Below, one piece after another: positions 26,384 to 34,160 of a DNA stretch of 34,160 nucleotides. The notes under the pieces are model-generated. The model ran no database searches and was not told the origin of the DNA. It saw only the letters and a program-made list of their open reading frames with translations. Origin of the DNA: Acidobacteriota bacterium. Lineage in GTDB: Bacteria > Acidobacteriota > UBA6911 > JACQSX01. Numbering within the stretch: the stretch's first letter is position 1; every line of letters begins with the position of its first letter. The stretch covers positions 76,876-111,035 of the forward strand of contig JACQSX010000038.1 in NCBI GenBank assembly GCA_016211105.1. The letters are read 5' to 3'. The position numbers and the translations under genes are program-made.

Positions 26384-28270
26384 ATGAAAGCTTTGCGGAC
26401 GTTATTCATAGGCGCTTTTTTCACCTTCCTGCTACCGTGTTACAGCGAGCGCGCGATGGCTGCCGAAACACCGGATTTGATCTTTGTCAACGGCAAGATC
26501 CTTACGCTGGATGAGAATGTTTGGTTCCAGTGGCCCAAGACACAATATGGAGGCAGACTGGTCGAGGCGATGGCGATCCAGGATGACACGATCATCGCCG
26601 TCGGTACCAACGCCGAGATTGAGAAACTAGCGGGGCCCGAAACCAAGAAGGTGGATCTGAAGGGCAGGACGGTGCTTCCTGGCTTTGTCGATTCTCACCG
26701 GCACACCACCGGCTACCGGCCCCAAGACTTTCCGCAAATACAACCTGTCAAGGTACCGCCAAGCGCCGACAAGGAAGTAGTTCGAAAAGGGATCTTTGAT
26801 GCCATCAAGCAGGAAGTGCAAAATAAGAAACCCGGCGAGTGGATTATCGTACAGCCCGAAGGGGACGTCGCCCGCCAGTTGATTCTGTTTGAAGACATCA
26901 AGCGCGCCGATCTGGATCGCGCCGCTCCCAACCACCTGCTCGTGCTTAACGAGGTGGGTTCTGGGCCCAACAGTCAGATTCGGTTCAACAGCGCAGCCAG
27001 AAAGGTCATCGAGAAGGAGCTTCCCGGTTTTAAGTTTTACTCCGATGAGACCATCAAAAAGGATGGAGTCAATCTGAGCGGCCTGGTGATCAAGGACATC
27101 ATACTGCAGGGAAAGGAAGCGGAGTACGCTGAATCCATCAAGAAGTTAATCATCGCGACCGAACTCCCTTACGGGGTTACCACGGTGGCCACTCGAATTA
27201 TGCGCGTTCCGCTGCAAGCCCTTCATATTCTGGACGCCAAAGGGGAGATGCCCTACCGCCATGGCTGGCTGTTCAGCGATGGTTCGTTTTACAACGGCGA
27301 CGGTTTTTACCGGCGCATGCCGAACACGGCGGGAGTGGGAAGCAAGTATCTGTGGAGCGCGGGAGTGCAAGAAGAAGTTGTCGACTCGCCCTCCACCGGT
27401 TTGTGCACCACGATGCCCAGCAAGAACGCGGCGCTGACCGAAAGACATAAGAGATCGGGCATCAACACTTGTTTTCTGGAGGCCGATCCGGTCATGCGGG
27501 CCACGGTGAAGGATCAGATTCAGTTTCAGCGCGGCACCGGGTACCACAACTCCGGGGATAAGACCACCGATCTGATGCTCCAGATCATCGAAGAAGTGCA
27601 GAAGGAGACCGGGATGACCGACCAGCAGATCAAGGATAAGAGGATCGCCTTCGAACATCTGCACATCATCCGGCCCGACCAGGACGCCAAGCTCAAGAAG
27701 TACGGAATTCTCATGGGCATCGGGACCTACTACATGGAAAGTAACCTGAATCCGAACAAGCCCGACAATGTCGCCCAGAACTTCGGCGAGGAGTACTTGA
27801 AGTGGCAAATGCCGGCAAAACGTTTCCTGGATGGGGGGGTCAACGTTCTCCTCAACGAAATGTTGGGAAACCCATTTGAGGCAGTGAAGAGAATTGTCGC
27901 CCGCGAAGTGTGTATCACACCTCGACTGCCGGGCGAGGGGGAGATCGGCGTGGAGAAGTGTATGGTCATTGCCCCGGAGCAAAAGGTCGATCGAATCAGT
28001 GGAATGATGATGGCCACAAAATGGCCCGCGTACTATTTGCTGCGGGAAGATAAAATCGGTTCGCTGGAAACAGGTAAGTGGGCTGACTTCATGGTGATCG
28101 ACCGTGACTACATGACCATCCCCGAGAAGGACATTGCCAACATCAAGGTGCTGATGACGGTGATCGGGGGCAAAGTGGTCTATGCAAGTCCCGACTTCGG
28201 GCCGGTCGACAAGGGACTGTTCAAGTCTCCGGAATACCTGGGAAAGGCGGTTCTGGCAAATGCACCGTAA
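26384..28270 (+). CDS. Secreted amidohydrolase, tandem copy 2 (Amidohydro_3)
   Basis: A 628-residue paralog of copy 1 with the same signal peptide (MKALRTLFIGAFFTFLLPCY) and metal motif H105-R-H107. Much of the N-terminal two thirds is nearly identical to copy 1. The proteins differ mostly at about residues 430-510, where this copy reads ILMGIGTYYMESNLNPNKP and LLNEMLGNPFEAVK. The changed region is near the expected active-site mouth, so copies may differ in substrate. It has its own predicted promoter and an AAGGAGG ribosome site. Confidence 0.9.
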   Translation: MKALRTLFIGAFFTFLLPCYSERAMAAETPDLIFVNGKILTLDENVWFQWPKTQYGGRLVEAMAIQDDTIIAVGTNAEIEKLAGPETKKVDLKGRTVLPGFVDSHRHTTGYRPQDFPQIQPVKVPPSADKEVVRKGIFDAIKQEVQNKKPGEWIIVQPEGDVARQLILFEDIKRADLDRAAPNHLLVLNEVGSGPNSQIRFNSAARKVIEKELPGFKFYSDETIKKDGVNLSGLVIKDIILQGKEAEYAESIKKLIIATELPYGVTTVATRIMRVPLQALHILDAKGEMPYRHGWLFSDGSFYNGDGFYRRMPNTAGVGSKYLWSAGVQEEVVDSPSTGLCTTMPSKNAALTERHKRSGINTCFLEADPVMRATVKDQIQFQRGTGYHNSGDKTTDLMLQIIEEVQKETGMTDQQIKDKRIAFEHLHIIRPDQDAKLKKYGILMGIGTYYMESNLNPNKPDNVAQNFGEEYLKWQMPAKRFLDGGVNVLLNEMLGNPFEAVKRIVAREVCITPRLPGEGEIGVEKCMVIAPEQKVDRISGMMMATKWPAYYLLREDKIGSLETGKWADFMVIDRDYMTIPEKDIANIKVLMTVIGGKVVYASPDFGPVDKGLFKSPEYLGKAVLANAP

Positions 28271-28310
28271 GTCCATCACACCGCTGCGTCAGAGTCGCGA
28301 TCGCCAGTGA

Positions 28311-28334
28311 GCGGACCCTCCCACGAGAGTCCGC
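28311..28334 (+). repeat. Small hairpin in a possible dispersed repeat
   Basis: GCGGAC (28311-28316) pairs with GTCCGC (28329-28334). The sequence after it, GCTTGCTTACGCGCGCGG, is of a kind I recall as dispersed in Acidobacteriota genomes, where it yields SPLAYARGSE-like fragments of spurious frames. The recall is not verified. Confidence 0.4.
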
Positions 28335-28402
28335 TTGCTTACGCGCGCGGCTCGGAATTTTTTCACAGCTTGAGATGTGTTGCCCTTCAAGGAGGTGCAA
28401 AT

Positions 28403-30331
28403 ATGAAAGTTCTCCGGATCTTATCGATATATCTTTTTTTCGGCTTCCTACTATGGTGTTACAGCGAGAACGCACTCGCTGCTGAGACACCAGACTTGAT
28501 CGTAGTCAATGGAAAGATCCTCACGCTGGATGAGAATGTTTGGTTCCAGTGGCCTAAAACCCAATATGGAGGCAGGCTTGTGGAGGCGATGGCGATCCAG
28601 GACGACACGATCGTCGCCGTTGGTACCACCGCCGAGATTGAGAAGCTAGCAGGGCCCGAAACCAAGAAGTTGGACTTAAAGGGCAGGATGGTGCTTCCCG
28701 GCTTCGTCGACTCCCACCGCCACACCACAGGCTACCTTCCTCAAGACTTTCCACAGGTACAGGCTACCAAAGTACCTCCCAGCGCCGACAAGGAAGTAGT
28801 GCGGAAGGGGATCTTTGATGCCATCAAACAGGAAGTACAAAAAAAGAAGCCAGGCGATTGGGTTATTATCAATCCCCAAGGAGATGTTGCGCGTCAGTTG
28901 ATTTTGTTTGAAGACATCAAACGCGCCGACCTGGATCGCGCCGCTCCTAACCACCTGCTCGTTCTCAACGAAGTTGGTTCCGGTCCCAACAGCCAGATCC
29001 GGTTCAACAGCGCTGCCAGGAAAGTCATCGAAAAGGAGTTGCCCGGTTTTAAGTTTTACACCGATGAAGTGATCAAGAAGGATGGAGTCAATCTGACCGG
29101 CCTGGTGATCAAAGACATCATTCTGCAAGGGAAAGAGGCGGAATACGCCGAATCCATCAAGAAGTTAATCATTGCGACCGAACTTCCTTTTGGGATCACG
29201 GCTGTGGCCACTCGAATCATGCGCGTTCCGCTTCAGGCGCTCCACATTCTGGATGCCAAAGGTGAGATGCCTTACCGGTTTGGCTGGCTGTACAGCGACG
29301 GTTCCTTTTACAACGGCGAGGGCTTTTACCGGCGCCTGCCAAACACAGCCGGCGTGGGGAGCAAGTATCTCTGGAGCGCTGGTGTGCAAGAAGAAGTTGT
29401 CGACTCACCCTCAACTGGTTTGTGTACCACGCTTCCTAGCAAGAACGCCGCTCTGACTGAAAGGCTGAAGAGAGCCGGCATCAACACTTGTTTTCTGGAG
29501 TACGACAAGGTCTTATGGGCTACCGTGAAGGACCAGATTCAGTTTCAACGGGCGACCGGCTACCACAACTCAGGGGATAAGACCACCGATCTGATGCTGC
29601 AGATCATCGAAGAAGTGCAGAAAGAGACCGGGATGACCGACCAGCAAATCCAGGACAAGAGGATCGCTTTCGAGCATTTGCACATCATCCGGCCGGACCA
29701 GGACGCCAAATTAAAGAAATACGGAATCCTGATGGGCATGGGGACTTATTACATGGAAAGCAACCTGAACCCCAACAAGCCGGACAATGTAGCTCAGAAC
29801 TTCGGCGAGGAATATTTAGAGTGGCAGATGCCGGCAAAACGTTTCCTGGATGGAGGTGTCAACGTTTTTCTCAATGAGATGTACGGAGAAGACCTCGATA
29901 CATCCACAGTGTCGAGTGTTATCAGCGGAAATCCCTTTGGGTCCGTCAAGCGGATTGTGACACGCGAGGCGTGCTTTACGCCCCGGCTGCCGGGCGAGGG
30001 AGAGATTGGCGTAAGAAAGTGCATGCTCATCGCGCCCGAGCAAAAAGTCGACCGAATTACTGGGATCATGATGGCTACAAAATGGCCCGCTTATTATTTG
30101 CTGCGCGAAAACAAGATTGGTTCCTTGGAAGTGGGCAAGTGGGCGGATTTTCTAGTCATCGATCATGACTACTTGACCATGCCCGAAAAGGATATCGGCA
30201 ACATTAAAGTACTGATGACCGTGATCGGAGGCAAAGTCGGCTATGCCAGTCCCGACTTTGGGCCGGTCGATAAAGGGCTGTTCAAGTCTCCGGAATACGT
30301 AGGAAAAGCGGTGCTGGCAAGCGCCCCCTAA
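28403..30331 (+). CDS. Secreted amidohydrolase, tandem copy 3 (Amidohydro_3)
   Basis: A 642-residue paralog. The frame opens at 28307, but the ATG at 28403 has GGAGGTG 5-6 bases upstream and begins the signal peptide (MKVLRILSIYLFFGFLLWCY, cleavage near ALA-AE). The metal motif is H105-R-H107. It carries 14 extra residues (YGEDLDTSTVSSVI, 29882-29923) compared with copy 2, just after the FLNEM segment. Its codons differ more from copies 1 and 2 than those do from each other, so it is the older branch of the duplication. Likely periplasmic, substrate unknown. Confidence 0.9.
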   Translation: MKVLRILSIYLFFGFLLWCYSENALAAETPDLIVVNGKILTLDENVWFQWPKTQYGGRLVEAMAIQDDTIVAVGTTAEIEKLAGPETKKLDLKGRMVLPGFVDSHRHTTGYLPQDFPQVQATKVPPSADKEVVRKGIFDAIKQEVQKKKPGDWVIINPQGDVARQLILFEDIKRADLDRAAPNHLLVLNEVGSGPNSQIRFNSAARKVIEKELPGFKFYTDEVIKKDGVNLTGLVIKDIILQGKEAEYAESIKKLIIATELPFGITAVATRIMRVPLQALHILDAKGEMPYRFGWLYSDGSFYNGEGFYRRLPNTAGVGSKYLWSAGVQEEVVDSPSTGLCTTLPSKNAALTERLKRAGINTCFLEYDKVLWATVKDQIQFQRATGYHNSGDKTTDLMLQIIEEVQKETGMTDQQIQDKRIAFEHLHIIRPDQDAKLKKYGILMGMGTYYMESNLNPNKPDNVAQNFGEEYLEWQMPAKRFLDGGVNVFLNEMYGEDLDTSTVSSVISGNPFGSVKRIVTREACFTPRLPGEGEIGVRKCMLIAPEQKVDRITGIMMATKWPAYYLLRENKIGSLEVGKWADFLVIDHDYLTMPEKDIGNIKVLMTVIGGKVGYASPDFGPVDKGLFKSPEYVGKAVLASAP

Positions 30332-30522
30332 CGTGACTTCTTGGTCCGCCTGGATTCGGAATATTGAATCTTTTATATTCAAATCTCTGAACGGGGAAAC
30401 CATAAGTGATTGATTCCATCATTTGTGGCGCACTCTGGCACTGTGATTGTTAGGGCCGGTAACCGAGGAGAGTAGTACAAATCATTTAACATTGAACCGA
30501 ACAACCGAGTAAGGAGAAAACT
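30332..30522. other. Leader region of receptor paralog B
   Basis: A 191-base gap. An AT-rich inverted repeat, GAATAT/ATATTC (about 30358-30381), lies shortly after the amidohydrolase 3 stop. It might be a weak transcript end. The region closes with the AAGGAG site of the receptor. No gene was seen. Confidence 0.4.
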
Positions 30523-33500
30523 ATGGGCAGGACGACCATTTTGTTTGTGTGTCTGGTACTGGCTTTTGTTCTGATCTGGCATCCCCTGTACGGCCAGACC
30601 CGAACGGCAGCTATTTCTGGTACCGTCAACGATAGCACCGGAGCGATCTTGCCCGGAGTTACCGTCGCCATCCATAATGTGGACACGGGTCTCATACGCG
30701 AGGTAGTGACCGACGATCAGGGCCGATACCGCGCTCCTGAGTTGGCGGTGGGCAATTATGAAGTTCGGGCAGAGCTGGCCGGCTTCCAGACGGCCGTCCA
30801 CAAAGGGATCGAACTGGCAGTCGGAACAGAGGTCATTGTGAATTTTGCTCTTCAGATTGGAGAAATTTCCGAGGAAGTCGTAGTGACCGGGGAAGCCCCG
30901 CTGGTAAACACAACGACGGCCACTCTGTCAGAACTGGTCGACCAGAAACAGGTTCATGACTTGCCTCTGAACGCCCGGGATCTTACCCAATTGTCCCTGC
31001 TTACTCCTGGCGTCAGTTATGCCCGCACCGCTCCCTCCGGCACTCAATATAGCGGGACGGCAACGGTAAAGATCTCCGTGGGCGGCGCAAGAGTGATGAT
31101 GACCGGCTTTTTGCTGGATGGAGTGGACATCACCGACAGTTCGCGCAGCAAGAGTGTCGCGGGGGCGGCAGGCTCTCTGTTTGGCGTCGAGACGGTGCGC
31201 GAGTTTCAGGTGTTAACAAATAACTATTCCGCTCAACTCGGTCGTTTCGCAGGCGGAGTGGTCAGCTTAGTTACCAAATCTGGAACCAACGAATTCCACG
31301 GCAGCATATTTGAGTTTCTTCGCAACGACAATCTGGACGCGCGCAATTTCTTCGATCCCAAGGTCCCACCGGAATTTAAACGCAACCAGTTTGGTTTCAC
31401 CGTAGGCGGGCCAATCAAGAAAGACCGAACGTTCTTCTTCGGCAGCTATGAGGGCTTTCGGGAAAGTCTAGGCCTGACATTTCGTCCTGTTGTGCCCACG
31501 GCTGACGTCCGCCGCGGCCTCTTACCCGATGGAAGGACGGTGACACTCAATCCGAGCGTAAAACCATTCTTGGATCTGTATCCTTTACCCTCGGCGGGGG
31601 GTCGCGTTTTTAGTGGGGGCGGAGCAGAGTACATTGTGGCTAAAACTCAGCCCACGGGGGATGATTTCTGGACAGGCAAACTCGATCATACGTTTTCCGA
31701 GGCGGACACCTTTATGATGCGCTATACCGTCGACGTCAGCGACGTCACTCGTGCCGGCAACGGGCTCCCGGGGACAGGTTGGGTTTCCGATTCGGGAAAC
31801 CACTATGGCACGTTGGAGGAAAAACACATCTTCTCACCACATCTGATCATGACTGCCAGATTTGGTTTCAGCCGCAATCGCTGGAGCCAGTTGCCGCCGC
31901 CGGATTCTCCTCCACTGTCGATTTCACTGATCCCCGATCAGCCGATGGGAACAATCAACCCAGGCTCAGGCGTTTCGAGCGTCGGGATTATGGTTGTAGG
32001 ACAGAATACCACCAATGCATACCAGTACGTCGACGACGTGTTTATCACTCACGGCCGCCATGACTTGAAAACGGGAATTGGCGTTACTCGATATCAGAAC
32101 AATGACTTTTTCGATTTTCAATTCCAAGGCGTTTACACCTTCAGTACCGTGGAAAGATTTATCACCGGGCAGCCGAACACTTACACCGGGAATGCGCCGG
32201 GTTCCGACACGCACCGGGGCGCCAGGCAAACAGTCATTGGCATGTATGTGCAAGATGACATCAAGATCGTGCCAAATTTTGCTCTCAATCTCGGCTTAAG
32301 GTACGAGTTCAGCACCACGCCTTTTGAAGTAAACGGAAAAATGGTCAACCTGCGGGATCCGCTCCACGAGGCGGATACAACCAAAGGTTTCCCATTTTTC
32401 AACAATCCATCGAAGAAGAACTTTGCTCCTCGGATCGGATTTGCCTGGGATCCGTTTAAGGATGGCAAGACTTCGGTACGAGGCGGATTCGGAGTGTTTG
32501 ACGACATTATTTTGTTTTATCACTTCGGATATCCGATGCGGGACCAGGCTCCGCTTCGCACCACGATTAACATCGACAATCCGACATTTCCACTACCCAC
32601 GCTGACAAATGTCCGGACCGCCAGGGCAATCCGCCCGCTAGAATTTGAGCCAAGTCAACCGTACATGATGCAGTGGAACTTGACGCTGCAAAGGGAGGCG
32701 CCGGGAAGCACCACTTTCACGGTCGCCTATGTCGGGTCAAGAGGAGTTCATTTATCAGGGAACCACAATCTGAACGTCGCTGTTCCCGAGATTCTTCCCG
32801 ACGGGCGAAAATTTTTCGCCGCTGGCTTGCGCCGAAGAAATCCCAATTGGGATGATCTCTGGTACTACGATTACGGCTACAACTCGGCCTACCACGGCCT
32901 GCAACTAGGCGCCAGGAAACGGTTCGGCAGCGGGCTACAATTTCAGGGATCGTATACATGGTCTCGCTGCATCGATGAGGGATCGCAATATATCGGGGGC
33001 GACTATAGCGGACAGGGTTATGAAGCTCAGGATCCTTATGATGTCAAAGGGAGCAATCGAGGTTTATGCAACCACCACATCAGCAATAACTTCTCGTTGA
33101 ACTATGTCTACGCCTTGCCCATCAACGGCCTCTCGGGGATTGCGCAGAAGCTTTTACAAGGATGGGAACTCGGCGGAATACTCTCTTTGTCAGACGGTCC
33201 CCCCATGCAGGTAGCTTTGGGCAGTTTGATTGACTGGAACCGCGACCTGAACCGGTCCAATGAGAGACCCAACGTGAGGTCTGGCGCCAGCAATAGCCCG
33301 GTTTTGAGCGGCGGCAGAAACCCCGACTTGTATTTCGACCCCAAAGCTTTTGAATTACCCTCTGCGGGGTTTTATGGCAATTTGGGCCGGAACACACTTT
33401 ACGGTCCTGGGGTTGCCGTCTTCGATTTCTCCCTGATGAAGAATACGTCGGTGCGAGAGAACAAGACGTTGCAGTTTAGGGCGGAGTTTTTCAATATCCT

Positions 33501-33639
33501 AAACCGAGCCAATTTTGGGATTCCGGCGCTTTCAATTTTTGCCAACTCCAGCGGTGGTCTCGTCAACGGGGTCGGGAGTATCAACAGCACGACAACCACC
33601 TCACGCCAGATTCAGTTTGGACTGAAATTCTTATTCTGA
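30523..33639 (+). CDS. TonB-dependent receptor (Oar-like), paralog B
   Basis: A 1038-residue receptor. The ATG follows AAGGAG by 6 bases. The signal peptide (MGRTTILFVCLVLAFVLIWH, ending LYGQ) leads into the carboxypeptidase-regulatory-like domain (SGTVNDSTGAILPGVTV, DDQGRYRAPELAVGNY). The plug-like region has LPLNARDLTQLSLLTPGVSY and FLLDGVDITDSS, and the barrel ends QFGLKFLF. It is closely similar to paralog A along its whole length, including DNLDARNFFDP, and brackets the amidohydrolase cluster in the same direction. Ligand unknown. A palindromic repeat lies 60 bases downstream. Confidence 0.92.
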   Translation: MGRTTILFVCLVLAFVLIWHPLYGQTRTAAISGTVNDSTGAILPGVTVAIHNVDTGLIREVVTDDQGRYRAPELAVGNYEVRAELAGFQTAVHKGIELAVGTEVIVNFALQIGEISEEVVVTGEAPLVNTTTATLSELVDQKQVHDLPLNARDLTQLSLLTPGVSYARTAPSGTQYSGTATVKISVGGARVMMTGFLLDGVDITDSSRSKSVAGAAGSLFGVETVREFQVLTNNYSAQLGRFAGGVVSLVTKSGTNEFHGSIFEFLRNDNLDARNFFDPKVPPEFKRNQFGFTVGGPIKKDRTFFFGSYEGFRESLGLTFRPVVPTADVRRGLLPDGRTVTLNPSVKPFLDLYPLPSAGGRVFSGGGAEYIVAKTQPTGDDFWTGKLDHTFSEADTFMMRYTVDVSDVTRAGNGLPGTGWVSDSGNHYGTLEEKHIFSPHLIMTARFGFSRNRWSQLPPPDSPPLSISLIPDQPMGTINPGSGVSSVGIMVVGQNTTNAYQYVDDVFITHGRHDLKTGIGVTRYQNNDFFDFQFQGVYTFSTVERFITGQPNTYTGNAPGSDTHRGARQTVIGMYVQDDIKIVPNFALNLGLRYEFSTTPFEVNGKMVNLRDPLHEADTTKGFPFFNNPSKKNFAPRIGFAWDPFKDGKTSVRGGFGVFDDIILFYHFGYPMRDQAPLRTTINIDNPTFPLPTLTNVRTARAIRPLEFEPSQPYMMQWNLTLQREAPGSTTFTVAYVGSRGVHLSGNHNLNVAVPEILPDGRKFFAAGLRRRNPNWDDLWYYDYGYNSAYHGLQLGARKRFGSGLQFQGSYTWSRCIDEGSQYIGGDYSGQGYEAQDPYDVKGSNRGLCNHHISNNFSLNYVYALPINGLSGIAQKLLQGWELGGILSLSDGPPMQVALGSLIDWNRDLNRSNERPNVRSGASNSPVLSGGRNPDLYFDPKAFELPSAGFYGNLGRNTLYGPGVAVFDFSLMKNTSVRENKTLQFRAEFFNILNRANFGIPALSIFANSSGGLVNGVGSINSTTTTSRQIQFGLKFLF

Positions 33640-33698
33640 AGTGAGGGATTGCTCGCATGCCTTCGTGAGAAGGTAAAAATTAGAGCGCTCGTTAGCTG

Positions 33699-33727
33699 GT
33701 AGAGACGCCCCGCCGGGGCGTCTCTAC
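33699..33727. repeat. 29-bp perfect palindromic repeat (REP-like)
   Basis: GTAGAGACGCCCC, three loop bases, then GGGGCGTCTCTAC: a perfect 13-bp stem. The core matches the hairpin within the 18854-19067 element. It sits 60 bases after the receptor stop. No T run follows, so it is a repeat that might act as a transcript end rather than a standard terminator. Confidence 0.8.
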
Positions 33728-33819
33728 GATTCGGCATCACTAAGTGGGCCTGCGCCCAATTGGCAACGAAAGAGTCCTAAAGCAACTTGAAATCCTGATT
33801 CTCTCGCCGCTGAGCAAAA

Positions 33820-33920
33820 GCCGTGACGGGAAACAACTCCTCTCACTATACCGCCCTTCCTGGCCTTCAGGCCACGCGCAATCACGGCCAGAGAGCCTCG
33901 ATCAGCTTCCCTCAGGAAGC
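33820..33920. repeat. Cluster of nested inverted repeats
   Basis: GCCGTGA (33820-33826) can pair with TCACGGC (33882-33888). This encloses a hairpin, TGGCCT/AGGCCA (33861-33874). Another hairpin, GCTTCC/GGAAGC (33905-33920), follows. It could be a structured RNA, another repeat or chance. Confidence 0.4.
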
Positions 33921-34160
33921 GTGGGCGTCACTTGCTTCACGGCGCCGACAGTTCCAGCTTGGCGCCCCTCTCGGCTAGCCCGACTTTCGCAGTTGGAACC
34001 TATTTTCAGTCCAAAGAGAGCAGTGATTCTGCCGTAACCTCAATATCTGCAACGCACGCCTGGGCGAGTTGGCTGTGGTGAAGACCTACCCCCTTTTTTC
34101 GCCATTATTTTTCTGGCACTGTAGCGGTGGATGTTTCTCCGAAGCAGCTATCGACACAAG

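Larger units (their letters stand above)
33640..34160. other. Right-hand intergenic stretch
   Basis: No convincing gene in 521 bases. A plus-strand frame of 97 codons at 33744-34037 has no ribosome site and no recognisable sequence. The stretch contains a perfect palindromic repeat (33699-33727) and a set of hairpins (33820-33920). Confidence 0.5.

Noticed and set aside
27146..28279. Minus-strand open frame of 377 codons opposite amidohydrolase 2
   Set aside because: Shadow of the conserved coding strand; rich in His and Asp/Gln in the pattern of an antisense read, with no family match.
33744..34037. Plus-strand frame of 97 codons at the right end
   Set aside because: No ribosome site, low-complexity composition and overlap with hairpins; no recognisable family.

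Overview
The window most resembles a soil or sediment Acidobacteriota chromosome of the Bryobacterales/Solibacter type. This rests on the large Oar-like TonB-dependent receptors with an N-terminal carboxypeptidase-regulatory-like domain, a CBM9-like/DUF5916 outer-membrane protein, secreted Amidohydro_3 enzymes and short dispersed palindromic repeats. There is no rRNA or other phylogenetic marker, so the assignment is an inference. No tRNA, rRNA, CRISPR array, integrase or transposase was seen.

Layout. (1) 1-8384, all genes on the minus strand: the 5' end of a TonB-dependent receptor cut by the window edge, a second divergent receptor, a DUF5916 protein, and a secreted YtcJ/NfdA-like amidohydrolase. 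A decayed flavin monooxygenase remnant lies between the last two, on the plus strand. (2) 8446-14860: a PLP-dependent fold-type-II enzyme, divergent from a five-gene branched-chain-amino-acid-type ABC importer (livKHMGF). These proteins look proteobacterial (Rhizobiales-like) and the DNA looks richer in GC, so the block may have been acquired by transfer. (3) 15114-20556, plus strand: a three-subunit molybdenum hydroxylase (2Fe-2S, Mo and FAD subunits, with overlapping genes), a 214-bp palindromic element, then a MocA-type nucleotidyltransferase and YqeB, a marker of selenium-dependent molybdenum hydroxylases. (4) 20832-33639, plus strand: a TonB-dependent receptor, three tandem paralogous secreted amidohydrolases, and a second closely related receptor. 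A decayed copy of the 3' end of yqeB lies between amidohydrolases 1 and 2.

How it may work together (inference). The receptors would bring a scarce organic compound across the outer membrane. The signal-peptide-bearing amidohydrolases would cut C-N bonds in the periplasm. The Liv-type importer would carry a small amino-acid-like or carboxylate product inside, and the Mo hydroxylase, matured by MocA and YqeB, would oxidise a heterocycle or aldehyde in the cytoplasm. The substrate cannot be read from the sequence. The repeated yqeB tail, the triplicated amidohydrolase and the repeated receptors show that the right half grew by duplication and partial decay.
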